This document shows, in pieces, positions 1 to 6,687 of a stretch of 64,000 nt of DNA. This DNA is from a virus. Every line of letters starts with the position of its first letter. Within the stretch, counting starts at the first letter, position 1. Where the stretch lies: positions 1 through 64,000 of the IMG/VR virus record IMGVR_UViG_3300047585_000208. The stretch is one strand, 5' to 3'. The notes beneath the pieces were generated by a model that saw only the letters and a list, made by a program, of their open reading frames with translations, had not been told where the DNA came from and made no database searches. The translations under genes and the position numbers were made by a program.

Positions 1-288
1 GGTAACCGTGCAAGCATAGAGAGATGGGGTTCCGAGCAGGCTGCTCGGGATTCTCTGGCTACTTTGATTAAATGCTCCCGATGCTCCGATTGCTCCCGCT
101 GCTACGACTGCTCCCACTGCTACCGCTGCTCCGGCTGCTCCGACTGCTCCCACTGCTACGACTGCTACGACTGCTCCGACTGCTCCGGCTGCTCCGGCTG
201 CTCCCGCTGCTACCGCTGCTACGACTGCTCCGACTGCTCCGGCTGCTCCGACTGTTCCGAAATGGCACCGCAAAAAAATTTAGAATAA
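1..288 (+). CDS. Cysteine-rich CxxC tripeptide-repeat protein, 5' truncated by window edge
   Basis: The frame is open from base 1, with no stop before a possible TTG at 64. The upstream residues (GNRASIERWGSEQAARDSL) read like ordinary protein, so the gene probably begins outside the window. From about base 73 to 260 it encodes roughly 21 tandem Cys-x-x units (CSRCSDCSRCYDC and similar) built from a 9-bp DNA repeat alternating GCTCCGACT, GCTACGACT and GCTCCGGCT. The regular cysteine spacing suggests metal binding or a disulfide-stacked solenoid, but I know of no established function. The repeat is open in another + frame and on the minus strand as Leu-rich and Ser/Arg-rich shadows; the Cys frame is preferred because of the upstream protein-like sequence. 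Confidence 0.6.
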   Translation, partial: GNRASIERWGSEQAARDSLATLIKCSRCSDCSRCYDCSHCYRCSGCSDCSHCYDCYDCSDCSGCSGCSRCYRCYDCSDCSGCSDCSEMAPQKNLE

Positions 289-323
289 AACGCTGGCTGT
301 TCCAGCGTAGCGAAATTTTTTAC

Positions 324-340
324 GTAACGCATTACTCAAA
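324..340. repeat. Dispersed palindrome (left arm degenerate)
   Basis: GTAACGCATTACTCA with TAC in place of TGA; directly before AGGAG of the 351 gene. Confidence 0.8.
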
Positions 341-350
341 AGGAGAACCC

Positions 351-632
351 GTGATCCAAGAGATTGAAAACCCCGTCGGTCACGCTATAGCTGAGGAACT
401 TCGAGCGAGCCTCCTCAAGCTTCTAGAAGAGACAGCAGACAAGCTCGCTAGAATGGATACGCCTATTCTCGTTTGCGCCTTTGGGCCTGTCGAGCTGGGC
501 CTTGACGGACTGAAATTCGGCATTTTGCATGTCAGGGGCGGGGCAACTAAACGCTGCGACTTACGCACTCCGCTTGTTGCGGGTAATAAGTTTATCGGCG
601 GCGCAATGGACGTACTCGACGAACTCTATTAA
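351..632 (+). CDS. Hypothetical protein, 93 aa
   Basis: GTG start five bases after AGGAG (341-345), itself directly downstream of a degenerate palindrome copy. An amphipathic N-terminal helix (AEELRASLLKLLEETADKL) is followed by a strand-rich half containing PILVCAFGPVELGLDGLKFG. I do not recognise a family. The open frame continues upstream into the Cys-repeat shadow, but the GTG with its ribosome binding site is the sensible start. Confidence 0.7.
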   Translation: MIQEIENPVGHAIAEELRASLLKLLEETADKLARMDTPILVCAFGPVELGLDGLKFGILHVRGGATKRCDLRTPLVAGNKFIGGAMDVLDELY

Positions 633-647
633 CAAAGGAGCGCTCAA

Positions 648-848
648 GTGCCAGTCTTCATGCCTTGGAGCGAGTGGCAAACCTATGAAGCTGACGTTAA
701 AAACGTAAAAAGCCCGTTTCTAGCTATTTGGAAGGCTAACCAGTTCTTTGAAACTTGGGTAAAGTACCACGACTGCCTTTACCGCATAACTGGCTGGCAA
801 ATACCTGGTAGTGCTCCGTATGTAATCGCTTTACCTGCGGTTGAGTAA
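648..848 (+). CDS. Hypothetical protein, 66 aa
   Basis: GTG start preceded by AAAGGAG, 15 bases after the previous stop, so probably co-transcribed and coupled. Small, aromatic-rich protein (WSEWQTYEADV, FFETWVKYHDC). It ends in Glu-stop, where GAG TAA is supplied by the palindrome at 842-859. No recognised domain. Confidence 0.65.
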   Translation: MPVFMPWSEWQTYEADVKNVKSPFLAIWKANQFFETWVKYHDCLYRITGWQIPGSAPYVIALPAVE

Positions 849-859
849 CGCATTACTCA
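842..859. repeat. Dispersed palindrome
   Basis: Perfect copy; supplies Glu-stop of the 648 gene. Confidence 0.95.
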
Positions 860-934
860 GAAAAAAGACCGTGCGTTACGGTGGTTTCAGAGTGGCTTAG
901 CGTTTGTCAACTTTAACAAAGGAGGGCTATTTCA

Positions 935-1267
935 ATGAACATTTCCAATCGCCTAACTCGCGACGTTAACATTCAAGTTACACGTCTGCACATTTATCTT
1001 GGGAACCCGCACAGTGCCGTCACTAACCCAGTTGCCCGGGCTACGTGTAAATTGCTCATTCCCGAGTGCAAAGTTCGCGCTGCCGGTGGCCAACTTGTCA
1101 TTCAAGCTGACGAAACACTCACTGCGCGATTATTTGAGCAACCCTGGACTGGTGAACTTCCACTGGCGGTTACAGAGTGGCTTAAAAGCTACAACGCAAA
1201 CCAGTCTTCAGAATTCGAGTTCCAGATGGGTATTCCCGTGAAATTCCTCAAAAACCTTCGAGGCTAA
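935..1267 (+). CDS. Small phage paralogue family protein (copy 1 of 7)
   Basis: 110 aa, ATG preceded by AAAGGAGGG. It shares the layout of the genes at 1494, 53270, 53587, 53909, 54228 and 54547: a strand with a conserved Thr/His position, then a motif like NPVA-A or CPVKLAI, a central variable strand pair, a short LP-x-(7-9)-W segment, and a C-terminal strand ending IP-x-x-FLK. Here these are NPVARAT, WTGELPLAVTEWLKSY and MGIPVKFLKNL. Proteins of this general plan (ITxEHIxxG, CPxALA, F-x-L-x-IP) occur in actinobacterial and other phages without a known role; that family link is from memory. Confidence 0.7.
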   Translation: MNISNRLTRDVNIQVTRLHIYLGNPHSAVTNPVARATCKLLIPECKVRAAGGQLVIQADETLTARLFEQPWTGELPLAVTEWLKSYNANQSSEFEFQMGIPVKFLKNLRG

Positions 1268-1273
1268 CACACC

Positions 1274-1308
1274 TTAAAATTCGCCCAAAATGCGCCAATA
1301 TTAAATGC
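1274..1308 (+). promoter_or_regulatory. 35-bp promoter-like element, copy 1
   Basis: Starts TTAAAATTCGCCC and ends GCGCCAATATTAAATGC. It aligns without gaps over 35 bases with the elements at 2479, 15121 and 46749. The A/T-rich 3' part resembles an extended -10 region. Confidence 0.45.
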
Positions 1309-1437
1309 TATAGCTTTAGCAATTTTTGCTGGACTGTAGTAAGGTGTCGAAACTACAAGGTAACCTTTAATCTAAGAGGCAAGCCTGAAGAGTGACGGCG
1401 TCTTTCAACACTTTGATCAGGTCTAAACAACCTGACA

Positions 1438-1474
1438 GCCCAACCGGAACTGGGACTTCCGGTTGGGCCTTTTT
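1438..1474 (+). terminator. Rho-independent terminator
   Basis: GCCCAACCGGAA (1438-1449) pairs with TTCCGGTTGGGC (1457-1468), followed by CTTTTT. It sits only 20 bases before the ATG at 1494, so it ends an upstream RNA or attenuates. Confidence 0.85.
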
Positions 1475-1493
1475 ACACTTTTAGGAGGGTCAA

Positions 1494-1811
1494 ATGTCCA
1501 CAACAACAGTTTCGCCCGTCCGGTCGTTCAGGTTTAACATCACTCGCACAATGATTGATCTTGGTGTCACGCACAGCCAGCAGCTTAATCCCGTCGCCAA
1601 AGCCATCAGAACGCGGCTAAACAGTGATGACTACTTTGTAGTCATTCAGGGGCGTAAGGTAACCATTTATCCGCACAACCACCGCGAGCCGTTCGTTACT
1701 AAAATTTCGGAAGACGTCGAGCAGTGGCTCGAAAACTATAACGGCACAAAGCCGGTCAGGCCGCGCGAGTTCGTCTTGGCGCTTCCTGTTGAGTTCATTG
1801 CGAGCGAATAG
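1494..1811 (+). CDS. Small phage paralogue family protein (copy 2 of 7)
   Basis: 105 aa; ATG after TTTAGGAGGG, in a favourable position. It is the closest in-window relative of the gene at 935: FRFNITRTMIDLGVTHS, then LNPVAKAIRTRL, a short strand pair with VVIQGRKVTIYP, SEDVEQWLENYN and finally EFVLALPVEFI. It is flanked by its own terminators on both sides (1438-1474 and 1833-1860), so it may be an independently expressed monocistronic unit. Function unknown. Confidence 0.75.
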   Translation: MSTTTVSPVRSFRFNITRTMIDLGVTHSQQLNPVAKAIRTRLNSDDYFVVIQGRKVTIYPHNHREPFVTKISEDVEQWLENYNGTKPVRPREFVLALPVEFIASE

Positions 1812-1832
1812 CCAGGTGAAACTGGCCAAACG

Positions 1833-1860
1833 AGCCTCGCTTTTAGCGAGGCTTTCTTTT
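1833..1860 (+). terminator. Rho-independent terminator
   Basis: AGCCTCGC (1833-1840), loop TTTTA, GCGAGGCT (1846-1853), then TTCTTTT. Ends the unit of the gene at 1494. Confidence 0.85.
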
Positions 1861-1875
1861 ACCTAGGAGAAAGTC

Positions 1876-2220
1876 TTGTCTAGTCCGTTAAGGCACTGGT
1901 TCGTCAGAGATTGGCTTGTGAAGCCGATTAATAAAGCGCTTACGTTCTTTTGGCTTGACCGCATTGCTGGCTTTTTGATTTGGCTTACGCGAGAAATTCC
2001 ACCAGCGGCCATTCCGTATTCTCCAGTTAAGTGCAAGCGCGACTGCTGGTTTGCAAAAGATGCTGGGCATCTTGTTGCAGAAGATTGCTCAGATTGCGCG
2101 AACTATCTTGGCAATTCTACTAACCCTTATCAAGAAAACGCCGTAGGTAAAGGCTATGGCGGAGGTTCAAAGCCTCCAATTAGCCCAGTAGTTAAAAAAG
2201 AGGTGTTCCTTGAATCCTGA
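1876..2220 (+). CDS. Hypothetical protein with four cysteines, 114 aa
   Basis: TTG start after AGGAGA (1865-1870). The N-terminal half is aromatic and hydrophobic (RHWFVRDWLVKPINKALTFF and FLIWLTREI), possibly a membrane-associated segment. A Cys cluster (KCKRDCWFAKDAG, then EDCSDCANYLG) could bind a metal, and the tail is Gly-rich (GKGYGGGSK), like the following gene. Unrecognised family. Confidence 0.65.
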   Translation: MSSPLRHWFVRDWLVKPINKALTFFWLDRIAGFLIWLTREIPPAAIPYSPVKCKRDCWFAKDAGHLVAEDCSDCANYLGNSTNPYQENAVGKGYGGGSKPPISPVVKKEVFLES

Positions 2221-2452
2221 TAGCGGCAGTGGTCAAGGAGATGGAAGAGGCGGAAGGATATCTCTACCATACGCCCGTGACAGAGATTATGAATACAGCT
2301 ATGCAGGCGGTATGGCTAGCGGGGGCGGCAACGCCAGTAGCGAGGGTGATGGAGACCTGTATTATTGGTTAAGCACTGTTGACGGTACCGGGAAAGAAAA
2401 CAATTTAAGAGCTGATAGCGGAAAACTAGACGGTAGTGGCTCGGATTATTAA
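2210..2452 (+). CDS. Small glycine-rich protein (Gly-rich family member 1)
   Basis: 80 aa from a TTG that overlaps the previous gene by 11 bases. Composition is dominated by Gly, Ser, Asp and Tyr (SGSGQGDGRGG, GGMASGGGNASSEGDGD, DGSGSDY). Related small proteins are encoded at 13849, 14106, 16333, 16586, 16806 and 17030. Low complexity prevents family assignment; a structural or virion-associated glue-like role is only a guess. Confidence 0.6.
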   Translation: MNPDSGSGQGDGRGGRISLPYARDRDYEYSYAGGMASGGGNASSEGDGDLYYWLSTVDGTGKENNLRADSGKLDGSGSDY

Positions 2453-2458
2453 TAGTTT

Positions 2459-2476
2459 TGAGTAATGCGTTACTCA
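2459..2476. repeat. Dispersed palindrome
   Basis: TGAGTAATGCGTTACTCA, just after the 2210 gene and abutting the 35-bp promoter-like element. Confidence 0.95.
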
Positions 2477-2478
2477 AC

Positions 2479-2513
2479 TAAAAAAGCCCCCAAAACAAGG
2501 CATTATAAAATGC
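2479..2513 (+). promoter_or_regulatory. 35-bp promoter-like element, copy 2
   Basis: Starts TAAAAAAGCCCCC and ends AAGGCATTATAAAATGC, directly after a palindrome. GGCTTTAGCAATTT follows, as in copy 1. Confidence 0.45.
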
Positions 2514-2553
2514 TTGGCTTTAGCAATTTAAGCTAGGCATTCTGTTGGAGACG

Positions 2554-2588
2554 GGCCGCTAGCCTGTTGCTAGCGGCCTTTGCTTTTT
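2554..2588 (+). terminator. Rho-independent terminator
   Basis: GGCCGCTAGC (2554-2563) pairs with GCTAGCGGCC (2569-2578), followed by TTTGCTTTTT. It lies between the promoter-like element at 2479 and the ATG at 2601, giving either an 80-base RNA or an attenuator. Confidence 0.8.
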
Positions 2589-2600
2589 AAGGAAAAAAAA

Positions 2601-2909
2601 ATGGCAATCCCCACAGTAGCGCCGAAGATGCTAAAAAGCAAAAACTTTATGGACGCAGTGTCAGAATTTAAGGCTAAGTTTGACAACGAGAAAAAGAAAA
2701 TTAATGAGGCAAGGGCAAAAATTAAATCGGTGATTGGGCCAGCTTTAATTAAACAGGCAAAAGAAGCGCATAAACAGCTTGACAAAGCTCTACAGGATCT
2801 AAGAGATCTGGGAACTGCCCTAGATGGCTATATCGAGGAACTTGAAGCACAGGCAGATGACTTTGAGGAATCTTTAGAGGCGCTTAAAGACAACTCACTT
2901 TGTAATTAG
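2601..2909 (+). CDS. Coiled-coil hypothetical protein, 102 aa
   Basis: ATG after AAGGAAAAA; an in-frame upstream TTG at 2580 lies inside the terminator and is unlikely. Almost the whole protein is charged and helical (EFKAKFDNEKKKINEARAKI, then KQAKEAHKQLDKALQDL and GYIEELEAQADDFEESL), with heptad-like spacing indicating a coiled coil. No enzymatic motif. It could be a scaffold or chaperone-like small protein; function unknown. Confidence 0.75.
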   Translation: MAIPTVAPKMLKSKNFMDAVSEFKAKFDNEKKKINEARAKIKSVIGPALIKQAKEAHKQLDKALQDLRDLGTALDGYIEELEAQADDFEESLEALKDNSLCN

Positions 2910-2972
2910 CCGATCATCGGCCAATCGTCTTTTGCTTAAAGACTTCCTTTCTTTTAGCACTGGAGAGTTCGC

Positions 2973-3173
2973 ATGAATACGATACTAGAGCAGTACACTG
3001 CGATTGCATCAGTCAACACGCCAATCGGTCGCGAGCAATTTGTCAAAGATATTGTGTCGTGGATTGAAATAGAGTGGGAAAGCCGAGATGGTCGAGAAGT
3101 CCTCACAGATAGTCGGGCGACCAAGTCACTTAAACAAGCATTACACAGGTGGGTAGAAGAAGCGGCGCTTTAG
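2973..3173 (+). CDS. Hypothetical protein, 66 aa, upstream of ubiquitin-like gene
   Basis: ATG preceded by GGAGAGTTCGC. It ends TKSLKQALHRWVEEAAL. The 3' half is duplicated at 3529-3639 as a start-less remnant. Its repeated association with the ubiquitin-like genes suggests it travels with them, but I recognise no domain. Confidence 0.65.
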   Translation: MNTILEQYTAIASVNTPIGREQFVKDIVSWIEIEWESRDGREVLTDSRATKSLKQALHRWVEEAAL

Positions 3174-3197
3174 CCGCTCCTACTGTAACCTGTCCTC

Positions 3198-3218
3198 GGC
3201 AGAGGCGTTATATCTGCC
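3198..3218 (+). promoter_or_regulatory. Hairpin of the GGCAGA/TCTGCC family
   Basis: GGCAGA (3198-3203), loop GGCGTTATA, TCTGCC (3213-3218), in the leader of the first ubiquitin-like gene. A second hairpin, GGGGT-CTTTGC-ACCCC, follows at 3239-3254. Confidence 0.5.
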
Positions 3219-3287
3219 TTACATACAGTCTGGCTAGTGGGGTCTTTGCACCCCTGAAACTGTTTTGTAGATGCATGGAGCAAAGCG

Positions 3288-3533
3288 ATGAAGATTCTGT
3301 TGGTGCACAATGTGGGCGCTGGTTTGACCGAGAACATCGACGTTGCTGATAACTGCAATATCAAGTCGGTTATCGAATCTCGGCCTGAGCTAAATGGTTT
3401 TAACTTGTCCCGCGTCAGGATAGTCGTTCGTCGGTTGACGAATGGCCAGATTGCTTCCATTTCGGACGTGAATGGCTTCACGCCGCTGCATGAGGGTGAT
3501 CGTCTCACCTTGAATCCTGCGAGACTGGATTGA
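3288..3533 (+). CDS. Ubiquitin-like beta-grasp protein 1 (tail-altered copy)
   Basis: 81 aa; ATG nine bases after GGAG. The order is consistent with a beta-grasp fold: MKILLVHNVGAGLTENIDV (beta hairpin), NIKSVIESRPEL (helix), VRIVVRRLTNGQIAS (strands), then GFTPLHEGDRLTLNPARLD. The strand, helix and terminal L-x-EGD-x-LTL motif resemble ubiquitin-like modifiers of bacterial E1/E2/JAB systems. It is about 75% identical by eye to the copy at 3804 but ends NPARLD, because a segmental duplication replaced the original tail at CTG|GATTGA. It therefore lacks the Gly-containing tail of copy 2 and may not be conjugatable. Confidence 0.6.
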   Translation: MKILLVHNVGAGLTENIDVADNCNIKSVIESRPELNGFNLSRVRIVVRRLTNGQIASISDVNGFTPLHEGDRLTLNPARLD

Positions 3534-3639
3534 GCTTGAGTGGGAAAGCCGAGACGGACAAGCCATTCCTACAGATAGTCTAGCGACCAAGTCACTTAAA
3601 CAAGCATTACACAGGTGGGTAGAAGAAGCGGCACTGTAA
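3529..3639 (+). pseudogene. Remnant of the gene at 2973 (3' half duplicated)
   Basis: Encodes 36 residues (IELEWESRDGQAIPTDS, then ATKSLKQALHRWVEEAAL) matching the C-terminal half of the 2973 gene, with no start codon. The remnant begins inside the stop of ubiquitin-like gene 1, marking the join of a tandem duplication of a unit of about 470 bp. Confidence 0.85.
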
Positions 3640-3803
3640 TCGCTCCTACTTGCCTATATTGAGCCATGCTCTCTCGTTCGAAGCTGTAACTTGTCCTCGG
3701 CAGAGGCGTTATATCTGCCTTACATACAGTCCGATTAGCGGAGCCGCTAATCGTGGGGTCTTTGCACCCCTGAAACTGTTTTGTAGATGCATGGAGCAAA
3801 GCG
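3640..3803 (+). other. Duplicated leader of ubiquitin-like gene 2 with inserted hairpin
   Basis: Matches 3174-3287 except for two insertions: about 35 bases after CGCTCCTACT, and a perfect hairpin GATTAGCGG-AG-CCGCTAATC around 3733-3752. Contains the GGCAGA (3699-3704) / TCTGCC (3714-3719) hairpin and the GGGGT/ACCCC hairpin. No gene seen. Confidence 0.7.
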
Positions 3804-4064
3804 ATGAAGATTCTGTTGGTGCACAATGTGGGCGCGGGCGTGACTGAGAATATCAATGTCACTGATAGCAGCACTATCAAGTCCGTTATTGAATCTCGGC
3901 CGGAATTGAACGGGTTTAACCTGACCCACTTCAAGATGACTGTTCGCCGGCTGGTGAATGGCCAAATCACTCCGATCCCGGATGTGAACGGCTATACAAA
4001 CCTGCGCGAAGGCGACCGTCTCACCTTGAATCCCGCGAAACTCGAAGGCGCCTTCGCCGCCTAA
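3804..4064 (+). CDS. Ubiquitin-like beta-grasp protein 2
   Basis: 86 aa, with the same ribosome binding site context as copy 1. It keeps what looks like the original tail, LTLNPAKLEGAFAA. A lone Gly followed by AFAA is what a modifier precursor would look like if a peptidase trimmed it to expose a C-terminal Gly; the JAB protein at 7610 could do this (inference). Fold features: MKILLVHNVGAGVTENINV, IKSVIESRPELNGFNL, TVRRLVNGQITPI, LREGDRLTLNP. Genes for E2-like, JAB and E1-like proteins follow on the same strand, supporting a role as the protein modifier. Confidence 0.65.
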   Translation: MKILLVHNVGAGVTENINVTDSSTIKSVIESRPELNGFNLTHFKMTVRRLVNGQITPIPDVNGYTNLREGDRLTLNPAKLEGAFAA

Positions 4065-4095
4065 TCGGGTGAACCCTAATTGAAAACGACCGCCT

Positions 4096-4117
4096 CGGCG
4101 TAGGCTTTTATACGCCG
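4096..4117 (+). promoter_or_regulatory. Hairpin of the intergenic family (variant arms)
   Basis: CGGCGTA (4096-4102), loop GGCTTTTA, TACGCCG (4111-4117), just before the first E2-like gene. Arm sequence differs from the CGGCAGA type but complementarity and the GG-containing loop are kept. Confidence 0.5.
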
Positions 4118-4158
4118 TGTCTTTATTGCCCCCTAATTGAGCACAAGGGAGCGCTATT

Positions 4159-5634
4159 TTGTCTGACTTGCGTAGTATATTCCGCGCTGCCAAACGAATT
4201 CAGGAATCGCTACTTAAAACAAAATTTAGGCTGGCCTTTTCTGAGCTTAACATTCGAGTAGCTGACGCGACTCGGGGACTTCATGTAACAAAGTCAATTT
4301 TGGCTGGTAACGTGAAAAAGCAGCGCTTCGAAAAGTACACTGTAAAAAGGCTAACAAATTATCTCGACACTCTTTTAAACGCTATTGCTACGACTCGAAC
4401 AGTGTTATCGCAAGAGGGGCTTAAGAATGCCGAGATTCCGACGCTACGATTTATCGTTGAAGAGCTGCTTCACTCCGCATACGAGTTTAAAGGCCTGAAT
4501 GTCCATCTGGGTAACCGCCCAGGACAAACACCGACTTTGAGGCCGTACGTCAGCATAGTTACAGAACCGATTGTGCTTGAAAAAGTTCCACTTGGTCGAT
4601 TCGAGCTTCAGATTTTCACTGATACGTTAACGCAACATAACTTTACAGAAAACGTTGAAAGGTCCATTCACGCGGTTGCGCTTGACGCAAATCTGTCTTA
4701 TAAGCGCCAGTTTCCTCATCCGCACATTGATACTAGCGGCAACATATGCACGGGGGAGGGTAAAGCGCTTATTGCGCGATCGCTGCGAGAGGGTCGATTT
4801 TCAGACGCCTTTCAGCTATTGCACAGCGTTTTAAACTCTTACAACGCAAGAAGCGCCTATCAGACTATTGAGACCTGGCAGGGGGTCCGAAAAACTTGTG
4901 TGGCCTGCGGTCAAACTGAGTACGAAGAGGAAATGGTGCTGTGCCCAAGGTGCCGAACCATTCGATACTGTGCTAACTGCGTGTCTATTTGTAAAGGTTG
5001 CAGGTGTTCAACTTGTCCACAATGCTTTGTTGCATGTCGAAACTGTACAGAACCGTCATGTCTTAATTGCCGACGAAATTGTAACAGTTGCGCCCTAAGC
5101 GGGTGTGCAACATGTGTCTTTACGTGCGATCGCTGCCTCAGAGGAACTTGTAAAACGTGTCAATCGATTATTACAAACACGTGTGGGCACAATGTTTGCT
5201 CTGCTTGTGCAATAGTTTGTCTTAGTTGTAACACGATGTATTGCGCAAGCTGTAGCAAGTTTAAAATCAGCAACTGTGTAACTTGCCTGAAGCCTTGTTG
5301 TACTAAATGCGGCACAAGAAGGCCTGGGTCAAGTAACCGTACGCATACAGTTTGTCCTACTTTGATAACGCCAGTTTTACCAAGGCCCGCGCCACAACTA
5401 CAAGAGGTAGTTTTTTTTAATGCGGAGAACTTTGGTCTAGTACCGATTACAACTCCAGAACCGATAACAGAGTTACAAGCAGTTTTAGGAACTCCGATAC
5501 CTGCTAGGCTTATTGAGACCGCAGCCGAAGACTTTGATGATGAAGACGACGAAAACGACGATGATGACGAAGTTGAAAATGACGAAGACTTTGACGATGA
5601 AGATGATGAGGAGGATGACGATGAGATCGGCTAA
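4159..5634 (+). CDS. E2-like (UBC-fold) conjugating protein fused to RING/treble-clef-like Cys array, acidic tail
   Basis: 491 aa from a TTG after AAGGGAG. Residues 1-110 are helical. A UBC-like core follows (RPYVSIVTEPIVLEKVPLG, RFELQIF), with the E2 signature HPHI-x4-GNICTGEG: H187-P188-H189 and candidate catalytic C197, matching the canonical HPN-x-GxICL. From about residue 245 to 400 there are some 45 cysteines in CxxC pairs (CVACG, CPRC, CANC, CKGC, CPQC, CRNC, CTKCG), as in binuclear treble-clef or RING-like zinc modules, so E2 and E3-like parts may be in one chain. The C-terminus is a run of about 35 mostly Asp/Glu residues. First of three paralogues. Confidence 0.72.
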   Translation: MSDLRSIFRAAKRIQESLLKTKFRLAFSELNIRVADATRGLHVTKSILAGNVKKQRFEKYTVKRLTNYLDTLLNAIATTRTVLSQEGLKNAEIPTLRFIVEELLHSAYEFKGLNVHLGNRPGQTPTLRPYVSIVTEPIVLEKVPLGRFELQIFTDTLTQHNFTENVERSIHAVALDANLSYKRQFPHPHIDTSGNICTGEGKALIARSLREGRFSDAFQLLHSVLNSYNARSAYQTIETWQGVRKTCVACGQTEYEEEMVLCPRCRTIRYCANCVSICKGCRCSTCPQCFVACRNCTEPSCLNCRRNCNSCALSGCATCVFTCDRCLRGTCKTCQSIITNTCGHNVCSACAIVCLSCNTMYCASCSKFKISNCVTCLKPCCTKCGTRRPGSSNRTHTVCPTLITPVLPRPAPQLQEVVFFNAENFGLVPITTPEPITELQAVLGTPIPARLIETAAEDFDDEDDENDDDDEVENDEDFDDEDDEEDDDEIG

Positions 5635-5645
5635 TAACCTTAAGT

Positions 5646-5663
5646 TGAGTAATACATTACTCA
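5646..5663. repeat. Dispersed palindrome
   Basis: Centre TACA instead of YGCR; between E2-like genes 1 and 2. Confidence 0.9.
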
Positions 5664-5676
5664 AAAGGAAGGAATT

Positions 5677-6651
5677 ATGACAGATCCAAATGTTTTACAA
5701 GCAGCTGTTGAGCTTTTTCTTGGCAAAACGCTTGGGCCAGCAGATTTAGTAGTTAACTCGCTCATCGAATTCGAGAAGGATTATGCGCGAGCAATCAAGG
5801 CATCAAAGGCCTACCGCAGGCTTTTAGCTACCCCGGGAAAAATTGGACCGTTTGAAAAGGTTAAACGCGTTTTATCGCGGTCTGTGTTTTGTCGACAAAA
5901 TTATTCGGTGCCTTATAGGAATATCATCGCCGTTAAGCATTCGGATACGACTGCTTTGACCGCTGAGGCACTTTTAGCCGAGATGGTACAGATTTCAATT
6001 GAGTTTGCCAATTTCGGTGTTAAAAACTCGTCGTCGCGTAAGTACATCTTTGCGGACACTCCTCCAATTACCCTTAAAGGTGTTGAACTCGGCTCGTTTC
6101 AGCTTCGAATTTCTAAGGGTCGGTGTTTAAGCGCACATGCTATTACGCCGAATAAAGCTGTATACGGGAACGAACTAATCCGTAATCTCACACATCCACA
6201 CGTATGTGACAATAAGGTCTGTTTAGGCGAAGCCCAAAGCTTAGTGCACAGAGCTCTAAACGATTTAAGGTTGGCAGACGTCTTTCAGCTCGCACACTCT
6301 GTGCTTACGACTTATTCCGCGGTGTCGGCTTATCGAAAGCTAGATCACTGGACGACGGCTATTAGGCACTGTTTTAATTGCGGAAGTACCCACTATAACT
6401 CGACAGAAAAACAGTGTACTGATTGTCTACGGTTTCCTTGTTTACAGTGCATTACGGATATTAAGGGCTGTATTGAGTGTCGGCGCATAACTTGTTTTAC
6501 CTGCGGTGGTTGGCAAACGTGCTCAGTTTGTCAATGTAGAATTTGTTTAACTTGCAGTAAATCATTCACACCGACAAAAATTTGTCAAAATTGTCTTCAA
6601 AAGCCTCCAACTAAACCCAGAAGGAGAAAAGCTGCTGTGCCGGTAGCATAA
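5677..6651 (+). CDS. E2-like (UBC-fold) protein with C-terminal zinc-binding Cys cluster (paralogue 2)
   Basis: 324 aa, ATG after AAGGAAGGA following a palindrome. It shares with the 4159 protein the N-terminal helical region, the UBC core (ITLKGVELGSFQLRIS) and the E2 motif HPHV-CDNKVCLGEA: H173-P174-H175, candidate catalytic C182, with an additional C177. After the core, QLAHSVLTTYSAVSAYRKLD matches the same segment in both paralogues. The Cys cluster is shorter (CFNCG, CTDC, CLQC, CIEC, CFTC, CSVCQC, CLTC, CQNC) and ends in a basic tail (KPRRRKAAV). Probably conjugates or presents a ubiquitin-like protein; substrate unknown. Confidence 0.7.
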   Translation: MTDPNVLQAAVELFLGKTLGPADLVVNSLIEFEKDYARAIKASKAYRRLLATPGKIGPFEKVKRVLSRSVFCRQNYSVPYRNIIAVKHSDTTALTAEALLAEMVQISIEFANFGVKNSSSRKYIFADTPPITLKGVELGSFQLRISKGRCLSAHAITPNKAVYGNELIRNLTHPHVCDNKVCLGEAQSLVHRALNDLRLADVFQLAHSVLTTYSAVSAYRKLDHWTTAIRHCFNCGSTHYNSTEKQCTDCLRFPCLQCITDIKGCIECRRITCFTCGGWQTCSVCQCRICLTCSKSFTPTKICQNCLQKPPTKPRRRKAAVPVA

Positions 6652-6687
6652 CAAGGCTTATGCCTTTCTTTCGTAAAGGAATAACTC

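Larger units (their letters stand above)
1268..1493 (+). ncRNA. Candidate small RNA or long leader with terminator
   Basis: This 226-base gap contains a promoter-like element (1274-1308), then about 130 bases with no open frame of note, a small hairpin (TCAGGT pairing with ACCTGA around 1419-1435) and a strong 12-bp stem terminator with a T run at 1438-1474. That layout would give a discrete RNA of roughly 150 bases, or an attenuated leader for the gene at 1494. The first transcribed bases (GCTTTAGCAATTT, about 1313-1325) recur after the second promoter-like element near 2517. Confidence 0.35.

Noticed and set aside
31-55. Hairpin CCGAGCAG/CTGCTCGG as a terminator
   Set aside because: The reading frame runs straight through it as ordinary protein and no T run follows.
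72-350. Leu-rich and Ser/Arg-rich long frames over the 9-bp repeat
   Set aside because: These are shadows of the Cys frame caused by the repeat; only the Cys frame has plausible upstream protein. The Leu-rich frame continues into the 351 gene, which has its own GTG and ribosome binding site.
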